Shown piece by piece: positions 1-8,149 of a stretch of 64,000 bases of DNA. Below the pieces are notes generated by a model. It had not been told where the DNA came from and did not search any database. It saw nothing but the letters and a program-made list of their open reading frames with translations. The position numbers were made by a program, and so were the translations under genes. Positions within the stretch are counted from its first letter, which is position 1. Each line of letters starts with the position of its first letter. The DNA comes from Sulfitobacter sp. S190 (GTDB lineage: Bacteria > Pseudomonadota > Alphaproteobacteria > Rhodobacterales > Rhodobacteraceae), in contig NZ_CP081121.1 of the NCBI RefSeq assembly GCF_025141935.1, positions 62,001 through 126,000 on the forward strand. The letters run 5' to 3'.

Positions 1-20
1 GAGCATGGTTGACATATAAA

Positions 21-830
21 ATGGAAAAGCTGGGCAATTTAGGGACCTCGTCGTCCGGCTATGGAGAGTGGATGCGACCGATTGCCAAATCTCGCGCCGT
101 TCCCGAAGACGGGGACCTGGATGGTGTGGCGCGACAGGCGCTGAATATCCTCGCGCGGGGCAGGCCGCGCGCGTCCGGTCCGATAGACCGCAGGCTTTTT
201 GACCAGTTGATGGATGTCGTAATTGACCCAAATGACGTGCGCATGGAAGCCGTGCGGGCCATCATGCGCGCGCGCGGGGTGAACGATGCGGCAATTGCGG
301 ATCATTATATCCCCGCGCTGGCGCGTGAGCTGGGGGCGCTTTGGTCGGCGGATCAACTCTCGTTCCAGAATGTATCGCTCGGAAGTATCCATTTGACGGC
401 ACTTTTGCGCCAGCTTGACCCTAGTTGGTGCAGCCCCCAGCGCAAAACACCGCAGTTGGGCGGAACCATCTGCATCATCGTACCGCAGGGCGTGCAGCAT
501 ACTTTGGGCGCAAGTATTCTGGCGGGACAGCTGCGGCGTGCGGGAGAGGTCGTGCGGTTGGGGTTTGATCTTCCGTTGCAGGATATTCCCGCTTTTGTTG
601 GCCCACCGGATACATCTGCGGCCCTGATATCCGCTTCGTCTTTCGAAGGTCTTGATTTCCTCGGGACGGTTGTGAGAAGGATCAAGCAAGGCAATGCATG
701 GCTGCCGATACTGATTGGCGGAAACGCACTAGACCGAGATGAAGACCTATGCGAACTGACCGGAGCGGACTTCGCCACGACCGACTGGAAGACGGCGCTA
801 AGCCTCTGCAGTCAGAGGTTGGTGCGATGA
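21..830 (+). CDS. ppaA: PpaA/AerR-type B12-binding antirepressor partner of PpsR
   Basis: This is a 269-residue protein with a C-terminal cobalamin-binding (Rossmann-like) domain of the PpaA/AerR family. AerR proteins bind cobalamin and modulate the photosynthesis repressor CrtJ/PpsR in response to light and oxygen. His160 lies in a QGVQHTLGA segment that resembles the AerR ligand region. The N-terminal 40 residues look disordered. I chose ATG 21; a TTG four codons upstream is also possible, and the ribosome site is too near the window edge to judge. It overlaps ppsR by 4 bases (ATGA), so the two are translationally coupled. The pairing with ppsR is the strongest support for the call. Confidence 0.85.
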   Translation: MEKLGNLGTSSSGYGEWMRPIAKSRAVPEDGDLDGVARQALNILARGRPRASGPIDRRLFDQLMDVVIDPNDVRMEAVRAIMRARGVNDAAIADHYIPALARELGALWSADQLSFQNVSLGSIHLTALLRQLDPSWCSPQRKTPQLGGTICIIVPQGVQHTLGASILAGQLRRAGEVVRLGFDLPLQDIPAFVGPPDTSAALISASSFEGLDFLGTVVRRIKQGNAWLPILIGGNALDRDEDLCELTGADFATTDWKTALSLCSQRLVR

Positions 831-2248
831 AGGGCGAGGGGACACGAGGGTGGACCAGCGCGCTGGCCTCGCTGATCGGTTCTGATCAGGCCGCCGATAT
901 TGTGGCACGTGTCACGGACCTCGCGCTTTTGGTCGACAGTAACGGCATCATCAGCAATGTCATGACGCATCCGGGGTTCAAACCCGCAGAGCGCGTTGCC
1001 GCGTTTGACGGCGAAGCGATGCGTGATCTGTTGACCGTAGACAGTGCGACACGGTTTGATGTGCGCCTTTCGGAGTTTCTTCAGGATCCCGAGACGCCCC
1101 GGACGATCGAGGCAAACCACAAGCCCGCCGGGAATTACGGTGAACTGCCCGTCAAATACAGCTTCCACCGCATCGGAACCGGTGGCACCGTGCTATTGCT
1201 CGGGCGCGACATGCGGGCCGTTGCGGATATGCAGCAACAGCTCGTGGCCGCGCAGATCGCCTTGGAGAAAGACTACGAGGCGCAGCGCGAGAACGACACG
1301 CGTTTCCGGGTTCTCATGGCCTCCATTGACGAGGCGACGCTGTTTGTCAGCCTGCCGGACGGTGTGGTGCGCGAAAGCAATCCGGCCGCACAGGCCTTGT
1401 TTGGCAAATCCGGGAGCGATCTTTCGGGTGGGCCGCTGGACCATCATTTCGACGGTGCGGAAAGATCGGGATTGATAGATCGGCTGGTAAAGGCCGCGTC
1501 CGATGACGGGCAGGGCGTGGTGACGCTCAAAGCGCGTGCCGCAGGGCGGGCATTGGCAATCAGGCCGCGGATATTCAGGGTCGGTGCGGAGCGTTTGATG
1601 TTGTGCCGTCTGTCGACCACGACCGGTAATGCGCTGCCATCCGGCACGGTTCAGGCCAATCTGATCGGTCTTTACGATCATGGCGCCGACGCGATTGTTT
1701 TTGTCGCCCCCGGTGGCGATCTTCTGAGCGGCAACGAGGCGTTCCTGTCGCTCAGCGGCGTAACGGATGCGAAACAGCTGCGTGGCCGTTCGCTGGCTGA
1801 TTTCCTCAGCCGGGGAAGTGTGGACATGAACGTGATCCTCGAGAACGCCGCGCGCAGCGGGTACCTGCGTCTTTATGCGACCAAGCTGGTGGACGAATAC
1901 GGGTCTGAACGTGCCGTCGAAATTTCCACGACCCATCTTGCTGCCGGTGACATGCCGGTATTCGCGTTGGTGATCCGCGATATCACCCGTTCGGATGCGG
2001 GGCGGTCCGATGCGCCTGCACTGGGCGAAGTCGACAGCAAGTCGGTGGTTGAGTTGATCGGGAGCCAGTCGTTGCGCGATATCGTGGCAAAGACAACCGA
2101 TGTGGTCGAAAAGATGTGCATCGAAACAGCCGTGGAGTTGACGTCGAACAACCGTGTCGCCGCCGCAGAGATGCTGGGCCTCAGCCGTCAGTCGCTTTAC
2201 GTAAAGCTGCGGAAATACGGGTTGTTAAAATCCGGCGGCGATACCTGA
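827..2248 (+). CDS. ppsR: PpsR/CrtJ photosynthesis transcriptional repressor
   Basis: This is a 473-residue regulator with PAS-like domains (roughly residues 20-135, 160-265 and 280-385), a coiled linker near 135-160, and a C-terminal Fis-type helix-turn-helix (AAAEMLGLSRQSLYVKLRKY, about 445-464). The family represses bacteriochlorophyll, carotenoid and light-harvesting genes under oxygen. Only two cysteines are present, Cys260 and Cys431. Their spacing of 171 residues equals that of the redox-active pair Cys249/Cys420 in Rhodobacter CrtJ, so redox control is probably kept. The start at 827 is set by the ATGA overlap with ppaA; a longer in-frame extension lies inside ppaA and is unlikely. 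Its stop abuts the stop of the convergent livF. Confidence 0.93.
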   Translation: MKGEGTRGWTSALASLIGSDQAADIVARVTDLALLVDSNGIISNVMTHPGFKPAERVAAFDGEAMRDLLTVDSATRFDVRLSEFLQDPETPRTIEANHKPAGNYGELPVKYSFHRIGTGGTVLLLGRDMRAVADMQQQLVAAQIALEKDYEAQRENDTRFRVLMASIDEATLFVSLPDGVVRESNPAAQALFGKSGSDLSGGPLDHHFDGAERSGLIDRLVKAASDDGQGVVTLKARAAGRALAIRPRIFRVGAERLMLCRLSTTTGNALPSGTVQANLIGLYDHGADAIVFVAPGGDLLSGNEAFLSLSGVTDAKQLRGRSLADFLSRGSVDMNVILENAARSGYLRLYATKLVDEYGSERAVEISTTHLAAGDMPVFALVIRDITRSDAGRSDAPALGEVDSKSVVELIGSQSLRDIVAKTTDVVEKMCIETAVELTSNNRVAAAEMLGLSRQSLYVKLRKYGLLKSGGDT

Positions 2249-2950
2249 TCACGCAGCGAGATAGGCATCGCGAATTTCAGGGTGTGCTTTGAGCTCCGCG
2301 AGGCTGCCGTGATAGACCTGTGTGCCGCTTTCAATGATGACGACCTGATCTGCGACAGCTTGGGCGAAATGCAGGTTCTGTTCTGACAAAAGCACGGTCA
2401 GCCCTTCGGATTTCAGCTGCTGGATCACACGGGCCATCTGCTCCACGATCACGGGCGCGACACCCTCGCTGGGTTCATCCAGAAGGACGAGCGACGGATT
2501 GCCCATCAAGGTGCGTGCGATGGTCAGCATTTGCTGCTCTCCCCCTGACAGGGCCTTCCCGCGGTTGTTGCGCCGTTCGGCAAGATTTGGAAACAGATCG
2601 AACAACAGATCATGCGTCCATGTGGGCGCGCCGTCGCGGGGCGGCTGTTCACCGACGATCAGGTTTTCCGTGACGGTGAGATCGGTGAAAATGCGGCGCT
2701 CTTCGGGGACGTAGCCCATGCCCAGTTTTGCCACCTTGTGAGGCTGCAGCCCGGCGATATCCTGCCCCTGGAATGCCACCGTACCTGACGCAGGGCGCAC
2801 CAGCTGCATGATCGATTTCATCGTCGTCGTCTTGCCGGCACCATTGCGCCCCAGGAGTGCGACGACCTTGCCGCGCGGCACGTCGAGACTGAGATCGCGC
2901 AGCACATGCGCCTTGCCGTAAAAGCTGTTTACGCCTTTGACCTCAAGCAT
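2249..2950 (-). CDS. livF: Liv-type ABC importer ATP-binding protein (LivF)
   Basis: This is a 233-residue ATPase of the hydrophobic amino acid/aromatic acid ABC uptake family. It has Walker A GRNGAGKTT, signature LSGGEQQM and Walker B LVLLDEPSEG. It is the last gene of the operon 7983 to 2249 (Rieske oxygenase, binding protein, fused permease, LivG, LivF) and overlaps livG by 8 bases. The start at 2950 (MLEVKGVNSFYGK) matches the family N-terminus; a longer reading would run far into livG. The co-transcribed oxygenase argues for an aromatic or N-heterocyclic substrate rather than branched-chain amino acids, which is inference. Confidence 0.9.
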   Translation of the reverse strand: MLEVKGVNSFYGKAHVLRDLSLDVPRGKVVALLGRNGAGKTTTMKSIMQLVRPASGTVAFQGQDIAGLQPHKVAKLGMGYVPEERRIFTDLTVTENLIVGEQPPRDGAPTWTHDLLFDLFPNLAERRNNRGKALSGGEQQMLTIARTLMGNPSLVLLDEPSEGVAPVIVEQMARVIQQLKSEGLTVLLSEQNLHFAQAVADQVVIIESGTQVYHGSLAELKAHPEIRDAYLAA

Positions 2951-3716
2951 GGGTATCCTCCGCGTCAAAGACCGTTCCACCGCCAAGGTATACTTCTTGC
3001 ACCAGCGGGCTGTTGCGGATGTCCGTCGCGCTGCCTTCGGCAATCAGGGCACCGCGATTCAAAACCATAATGCGGTGTGCATGCGCGAAAACGACATCCA
3101 TATCATGCTCCGTGAACAGGACGCTGACGCCTTGGTCGCGGACGATGTCGGCCGTCAGTTGCATCAGCGCCACCCGTTCGCGCGGTGCCATGCCCGCAGT
3201 GGGTTCATCCATCAGCAGAAGTTTCGGTTCGTGCGCGAGAGCGATCGCCAACTCCATCCGCTTGAGATCACCGTAGGCCAGCACCGCGCAGTGACGGTCT
3301 GCCTGCGCCACCATCCCGACCATATCCAACAGTTGGAGGGCGCGGTCGCGGTGCATCCGGTGGGCAAAGGGACGGAAGCGAAAGATGTCTCCGTGGTGTG
3401 ACAGGAGCGCCATCTGCACATTCTCGGCCACCGTCATGGAGCTGTAGGTCGCCGTAATCTGGAATGTGCGCCCGACCCCCTTTTTCCAGATCTGGCGTGG
3501 CGCAAGCCCGGTGATGTCTTCGCCGTCCAGCAAGACGGTGCCGCGCGTCGGGGCAAGCTGGCCCATCAGCATGTTGAAGCAGGTGCTCTTGCCCGCGCCA
3601 TTGGGGCCGATCAATGCCAGCAGCTCGCCCTCCGCGAGAGAAAAGCTGACATCGTCAACGGCCGTGATGGCACCGAATTCGCGGGTAAGACCGCGTGTTT
3701 CAAGGATCGCGGTCAT
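2943..3716 (-). CDS. livG: Liv-type ABC importer ATP-binding protein (LivG)
   Basis: This is a 257-residue ATPase with Walker A GPNGAGKST, a degenerate signature LAYGDLKRMELA typical of LivG, and Walker B LLLMDEPTAGM followed by the family C-terminal tail. With LivF it should form the heterodimeric motor for the fused permease just upstream. ATG 3716 overlaps the stop of the permease gene by 4 bases, showing translational coupling. Nothing in it is unusual apart from its operon context with a Rieske oxygenase. Confidence 0.9.
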   Translation of the reverse strand: MTAILETRGLTREFGAITAVDDVSFSLAEGELLALIGPNGAGKSTCFNMLMGQLAPTRGTVLLDGEDITGLAPRQIWKKGVGRTFQITATYSSMTVAENVQMALLSHHGDIFRFRPFAHRMHRDRALQLLDMVGMVAQADRHCAVLAYGDLKRMELAIALAHEPKLLLMDEPTAGMAPRERVALMQLTADIVRDQGVSVLFTEHDMDVVFAHAHRIMVLNRGALIAEGSATDIRNSPLVQEVYLGGGTVFDAEDTHA

Positions 3717-5572
3717 GAGCGCTGCCTTTCGGGTGCGGGCGTCAGGCGCCGCATCAGGCGCCGCCCCGTACCGGCAATGCCCTGCGGTGCCACGATCACG
3801 ACAAATATGATCAGCAGACCCATGACCAGCCGCCAGTATTCAAAGCGGGTCAGAACATCCTCGAGCCCTTTGAAGAAGGCCGCCCCCACCACGCCCCCGG
3901 CCAGTGTTTTCACACCACCCAGGAACACCACGATAAGCGCGTCAAAGCTGCGGGCGATTTCAAGCTCGTTGGGAAATACACTGCCTTTCGAGAAAACAAA
4001 AAGCGCTCCGGCAAGCCCGCCCATGAGACCGGCAAACCCGAAGGCAATCAGCTGGACACGCCGCGTATGTATTCCGGTGGCCTCGGCCTGTCGCTGGCTG
4101 TCGCGCGCGGCTCGCAGTGCATAGCCGAACGGCGAATGTGCCACATGCCGCAGCAACAAAATGCCACCGACGGTGAATATCAGGCTGAAGTAGAAGAATA
4201 CGGTGGTGTCATTCAACCATGCCGCAGGCCAGATATTGACGAGCCCATCGTCGCCGCCGGTCACGTCACCCCATTGGAACACAAGGCTCCACAGCAATTG
4301 TGCAAAGGCAAGCGTGAGCATGGCGAAGTAAACACCGGTCAGACGCAGACATACCCAACCGATCGCAAGCGCCGCGATGCCGGCACAAAGTGGGGCCAGC
4401 ATGAATGCCAGCTCCATGCGCGTATCGAAGTGATGCACCAGAAGTGCGGCTGCATACGCGCCGCCCCCGTAATATGCCGCGTGGCCAAAACTGACGAGCC
4501 CGCCCAATCCCAGCAGGAAATGCAGGCTCGCGGCAAAGAGGCAGAAGATCAGGATGTCCGTCGCCAGAACCTGTGCGAAACCGGATCCATAGAGCGGCAG
4601 GAGCGCAAGGATTGCTAGTCCGACCGCCACGATGATCCTCGTGCGGCCACCCGCCGGTTTGATCGGGCGTTCGGGCTCTCCTACCTGACCGTGTTCACCG
4701 GCCACTTCTTCGCGCCCGAAAAGCCCGTAGGGGCGGATCATCAGGACGATGATCATCACGATAAACATCAACACGAGTGTCGACTGGGGCAGGTAGGTCA
4801 CGCCAAAGACGTTCAAAACCGAGATGATGACAGCCGCGAGATAGGCGCCGGGAAGCGAGCCCATCCCACCGATGACAACAACGACAAAGACGGGCGCGAG
4901 GATATTGAAATCCATCAGCAGATCGGCCCCGCCTTTCGGCAGTTGCAGCGCGCCCCCCAGACCGGCGAGCGCCGACCCCAGTGCGAAAACGCCTGTAAAG
5001 AGCCACGCCTGATTGACGCCCAATGCACCGACCATTTCGCGATCCTGCGTCGCTGCGCGCACGAGGACGCCAACACGGGTACGTGTGATCAGGTACCAAA
5101 GCCCCAGAGCGATAAAGGGCGTGATCAGCAGCAGGACAATATCGTATTTGGGGATCGGTTCTCCCATGATGCGGAAAACACCGCGAAGGCCCGGGGCGCG
5201 GGGGCCAAGCAGGTCCTCCGGCCCCCAGATCATCAATGTGAGATCCTGAACAACCAGAATAACGCCAAAGGTGGCAACCAGCTGGAAAAGCTCGGGCGCG
5301 CGGTAGACAGGGCGCAGCACGAGCATTTCTATGACGACCCCGATCAGCCCAACCGCCACCCCCGCGAGGACGATTGCCCCCCAAAACCCGACGGCGCCGG
5401 GAAGCACCTGCATCAGCGAATAGCCAACGTAGGCACCCAGCATATACAGGCTGCCGTGGGCAAAGTTCACGATGCGGGTGACCCCGAAAATGAGCGACAA
5501 GCCACAGGCCACCAGAAACAGCGAGCTTGCATTCGCCAAGCCGGTCAGGATTTGAGCGACGAAAAATTCCAT
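3713..5572 (-). CDS. Fused LivH-LivM ABC permease
   Basis: This is a 619-residue membrane protein that joins two permeases usually encoded by separate genes. Residues about 1-290 are LivH-like (start MEFFVAQILTGLANASSLF, later NFAHGSLYMLGAY). A short charged linker follows (about 295-315), and residues about 316-605 are LivM-like, with the GLGGLVSFGHAAYYGGGAYA motif and several membrane helices. A fused permease removes the need to balance two subunits. It overlaps livG by 4 bases. It is separated from the upstream binding-protein gene by 68 bases that contain a perfect hairpin. Both halves keep the conserved loops, so this looks like a working fusion and not a sequencing read-through. Confidence 0.88.
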   Translation of the reverse strand: MEFFVAQILTGLANASSLFLVACGLSLIFGVTRIVNFAHGSLYMLGAYVGYSLMQVLPGAVGFWGAIVLAGVAVGLIGVVIEMLVLRPVYRAPELFQLVATFGVILVVQDLTLMIWGPEDLLGPRAPGLRGVFRIMGEPIPKYDIVLLLITPFIALGLWYLITRTRVGVLVRAATQDREMVGALGVNQAWLFTGVFALGSALAGLGGALQLPKGGADLLMDFNILAPVFVVVVIGGMGSLPGAYLAAVIISVLNVFGVTYLPQSTLVLMFIVMIIVLMIRPYGLFGREEVAGEHGQVGEPERPIKPAGGRTRIIVAVGLAILALLPLYGSGFAQVLATDILIFCLFAASLHFLLGLGGLVSFGHAAYYGGGAYAAALLVHHFDTRMELAFMLAPLCAGIAALAIGWVCLRLTGVYFAMLTLAFAQLLWSLVFQWGDVTGGDDGLVNIWPAAWLNDTTVFFYFSLIFTVGGILLLRHVAHSPFGYALRAARDSQRQAEATGIHTRRVQLIAFGFAGLMGGLAGALFVFSKGSVFPNELEIARSFDALIVVFLGGVKTLAGGVVGAAFFKGLEDVLTRFEYWRLVMGLLIIFVVIVAPQGIAGTGRRLMRRLTPAPERQRS

Positions 5573-5604
5573 GATCTAACTTCTGCTTGGCGGCTGAACA
5601 GTGG

Positions 5605-5626
5605 CACCGGCCCAATTGGGCCGGTG
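5605..5626 (-). promoter_or_regulatory. Intercistronic hairpin between livK and the fused permease
   Basis: A perfect inverted repeat has arms CACCGGCCC and GGGCCGGTG around AATT, 14 bases after the binding-protein stop codon on the minus strand. No T-run follows. It probably stabilises the 3' end of the binding-protein message or slows transcription into the permease; that role is inference. Confidence 0.6.
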
Positions 5627-5640
5627 TGTGAACGTGTGCG

Positions 5641-6846
5641 TTATTCTGCGGGGCGCAGTTTGGCCACCTCTTCGGGCGACGGCAGGTAATCCCCACCGTA
5701 TTTGTAGGACCAGTCGACCATTACGCCTTTGCCATCCTGCAACGCGGTGGTGCCGACATAGGCGCCCATGGTCGATTGATTGTCCGCCTCGCGGAACGTG
5801 ATGTCACCCATGGGTGTTGCCACATCCAGACCCTCGAACGCCATTCGGATCGCTTCTGTTTCGGTGGAACCCGCCTTTTCGAGAGCCGCCGCAATTGTCT
5901 GGGCGGTCATATACCCCACGAGCGATCCCAAGCGGGGATAGTCGTCGTAGCGTTCCTGATAAGCCGTGACGAATTCGCCCGCGGCACCTTCATCCAGATC
6001 GTACCAAGGATACCCCGTGACGGTCCAGCCTTCGGGAGCTTCGTCGCCCAGAGGATCGATATATTCCGGTTCACCGGACAGCAGCCCGAACACCTTGCGG
6101 CCCTCGAACAAACCACGGTCGCCGCCTTCGCGCACGAATTTCGCCAGATCAGGGCCGAATGTAACGTTGTAGATGGCATCGGGTTTTGCGCGTTCCAGGG
6201 CCTGTACTTCCGCGCCTGCGTCGATCTTGAAAACGGCAGGCCACTGCTCGGCTACGAATTCTGCATCGGGGACCAGCTCAAGAAGGGCCGCCTTGAACGC
6301 AGCCACCGCGTCTTTGCCATAGGCATAGTTTGGCGCGATGGTGGCAAATTTCTTGGCACCACTTTCGGCGGCCGCTTCCGCCAGCATCGAGGCTTGCATA
6401 TGGGTCGAGGACCGCAGACGGAAAGTGTATTTGTTTCCGGCCGCCCAAACGAGGCTGTCCGCGAGCGGTTCGGACGCGAGATACACATACCCTTTTTCGC
6501 CCGCAAAAGACGAAATCGCCAGACCGACGTTTGACAGGATCGACCCTGTAAGCATCACCGCGCCTTCGCGGGTCATCAGCTCTTCGGCGATCTTGATCGC
6601 TTCACCGGGTTCGCCTTGGTCGTCGCGAAAGATAAACTCCAGCGGTTTGCCCAGCACGCCACCGGCGGCGTTGATCTCTTCGACGTAAAGTTCGATCCCC
6701 TGTTTATAGGGCCCGGCAAAGGCGGCGAGGCGTTTGTAGTGGTTGATCTCACCGATCTTGATCGTGTCCTGCGCAAAACCGGCAAGCGGCGAAAGCGCCA
6801 GCGCGGCCGAGGCGGCCAGCGCCTTCAGAAATGTCTTTCGGTACAT
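5641..6846 (-). CDS. Liv-type periplasmic substrate-binding protein
   Basis: This is a 401-residue receptor with a signal peptide (MYRKTFLKALAASAALALS, cleavage likely after GFAQ) and a periplasmic-binding-protein type 1 fold (DTIKIGEINHYKRLAAFAGP, then YVEEINAAGGVLG). The family includes both amino-acid and aromatic-acid receptors, and the sequence alone does not fix the ligand. A GAGAGGG ribosome site sits 6 bases before ATG 6846. It follows the Rieske oxygenase gene by 66 bases and precedes the permease, so the ligand is probably the oxygenase substrate or another compound of the nicotinate-like locus. Confidence 0.87.
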   Translation of the reverse strand: MYRKTFLKALAASAALALSPLAGFAQDTIKIGEINHYKRLAAFAGPYKQGIELYVEEINAAGGVLGKPLEFIFRDDQGEPGEAIKIAEELMTREGAVMLTGSILSNVGLAISSFAGEKGYVYLASEPLADSLVWAAGNKYTFRLRSSTHMQASMLAEAAAESGAKKFATIAPNYAYGKDAVAAFKAALLELVPDAEFVAEQWPAVFKIDAGAEVQALERAKPDAIYNVTFGPDLAKFVREGGDRGLFEGRKVFGLLSGEPEYIDPLGDEAPEGWTVTGYPWYDLDEGAAGEFVTAYQERYDDYPRLGSLVGYMTAQTIAAALEKAGSTETEAIRMAFEGLDVATPMGDITFREADNQSTMGAYVGTTALQDGKGVMVDWSYKYGGDYLPSPEEVAKLRPAE

Positions 6847-6912
6847 GGATATCCCTCTCTTTTCGTTGGTGGTACGGCGGCCGGAACCCCCGTGACGAAA
6901 TCCGACTGTTGA

Positions 6913-7983
6913 TCAGTCGTGGTTGATAAAGCTGCTGTCGCCCGGATCACCCAGATCATCGGTGGCCTCGGCGGCGATGCGGTCGCGGATGCGCTTGCGG
7001 TAAACCGTCGGCGCCTTGTCGATTGCGATGCGGATGGGTCGGCGCCTTTGCGGCTGCTGTTCCGCATCGTGCACGGCTTCGAGGATCTCCTTGTCTTCGG
7101 CAAATGCCACTTTGAACATCGCGTCCATCTGCGCCGATGCCGCATCGTCGTCAAGCGCGCTGTTGCGCAAGTGCATCCAGTGGTCGATTGTGTAGTCCTC
7201 GCGCACCGGCGTGACGAAATGCAGCGCAAAAATGCGTACGCCCCGGTTCCGGTCCTCCTCATCGCATTTTTCGGCGACATCGATGCTGCCGAAATCGATC
7301 ACCGCGGTCGAGGGCATGTGCAGGTGATAGTAATGCCAGCGGTCCACGTGCCCCGAAAACCCGCCGAATTTCTGAAAGAACCCCACCGGCGCCGCATCCC
7401 GTATCCAGCGCCAAGCGGAGATTACGCTGCCGCTGGTGGAGACATGCACGGGAACGTTCTCGCTCGCCGCGCTGCCAAGTGTCGTGGGGTGCACGAAGCT
7501 GACATGCGCGGGGTCCACGAGGTTTTCAGCCACGTTGAGGTAATTGGACCGGATATGCAGCGCGTCGCCCTGATGGGCATGCCAGCCCGCATCGGTAAAT
7601 TCGGGCATATCGAAAATCTGGTCGGTGTCTGCCAGATCGGGGTCGCCCATCCAGGCCCATACGATGCCATGCCGTTCGTGTACTTCGAACCGTTCGACAA
7701 AGGCGCTTTTGGGCGTGTTGTCCTGCCCGGGGACGCGCACACATGTGCCGCGGCCGTCGAAGGTCATTCCGTGGTACCCACACTGGATCGTATCGCCGAT
7801 CCGTTTGCCTTTGCTCAGCGGCAGCAACCGGTGCGGGCACCGGTCCTCCAATGCGCGCACGGTGCCGCCCGTTTCGCGAAACATGACCAACCGTTGACCG
7901 GTGATTTCCAACGCCCGAAGGTCCGTTCCGAAGTCGCGCGACCAGCCCGCTACGTACCACGCGTTGCGGATAAAACTGGTCAT
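6913..7983 (-). CDS. Rieske non-heme iron oxygenase, VanA-like
   Basis: This is a 356-residue terminal oxygenase. The Rieske 2Fe-2S ligands are Cys49/His51 (CPHR) and Cys68/His71 (CGYH). The mononuclear iron site appears as NLVDPAHVSFVHP, giving the usual Asp and two His. Relatives of this size do O- or N-demethylation or ring hydroxylation. No ferredoxin reductase gene is nearby, so electrons must come from elsewhere. It heads the Liv operon and is divergent from the enamidase gene across a shared palindromic operator. I chose ATG 7983, where homology to the family begins (MTSFIRNAWYVAGW); an in-frame ATG at 8058 would add 25 unrelated residues and run into the operator. One possible role is demethylation of an N-methylated pyridine carboxylate, but this is only a guess. 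Confidence 0.85.
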   Translation of the reverse strand: MTSFIRNAWYVAGWSRDFGTDLRALEITGQRLVMFRETGGTVRALEDRCPHRLLPLSKGKRIGDTIQCGYHGMTFDGRGTCVRVPGQDNTPKSAFVERFEVHERHGIVWAWMGDPDLADTDQIFDMPEFTDAGWHAHQGDALHIRSNYLNVAENLVDPAHVSFVHPTTLGSAASENVPVHVSTSGSVISAWRWIRDAAPVGFFQKFGGFSGHVDRWHYYHLHMPSTAVIDFGSIDVAEKCDEEDRNRGVRIFALHFVTPVREDYTIDHWMHLRNSALDDDAASAQMDAMFKVAFAEDKEILEAVHDAEQQPQRRRPIRIAIDKAPTVYRKRIRDRIAAEATDDLGDPGDSSFINHD

Positions 7984-8054
7984 CGGCGTGTGTCCATCGT
8001 CCTTATCATCCCTCGATTGAGGCGTATAATTCCGCGAGCTGTCAATTGATTTAT

Positions 8055-8072
8055 TCATTTGCGCGCAAATGA
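8055..8072. promoter_or_regulatory. Palindromic operator 1 (likely MarR site)
   Basis: TCATTTGCGCGCAAATGA is a perfect 18-base palindrome lying between the divergent Rieske oxygenase and enamidase genes. A near copy lies over the promoter of the hydroxylase operon at 16844-16859. The two sites and the single MarR gene between them suggest a small dedicated regulon. Confidence 0.7.
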
Positions 8073-8095
8073 GTTTCAACGGGCCTACAAGGCCC

Positions 8096-8126
8096 TTGAC
8101 GCGATTGGTCCGTCTGTCCGTATACT
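8096..8126 (+). promoter_or_regulatory. Possible enamidase promoter
   Basis: TTGACG at 8096-8101 and TATACT at 8121-8126 resemble -35 and -10 boxes with a rather long 19-base spacer, 24 bases before the chosen start codon. The palindromic operator lies about 25 bases upstream of the -35 box. Confidence 0.4.
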
Positions 8127-8149
8127 TTGGAATTAGCTCAGGGACAGGA

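Noticed and set aside
4691..5689. Long open frames on both strands over the fused permease
   Set aside because: They are low-complexity His/Asp/Gln-rich or Arg-rich translations with no family resemblance, while the permease frame has clear membrane helices.
6919..8049. A 376-codon plus-strand frame over the Rieske oxygenase
   Set aside because: It is a shadow of the oxygenase gene, whose metal-binding motifs are intact on the other strand.
8081..8095. Inverted repeat GGGCC-tacaa-GGCCC as a terminator
   Set aside because: It is short, has no T-run, and lies in a divergent promoter region where a terminator makes little sense.
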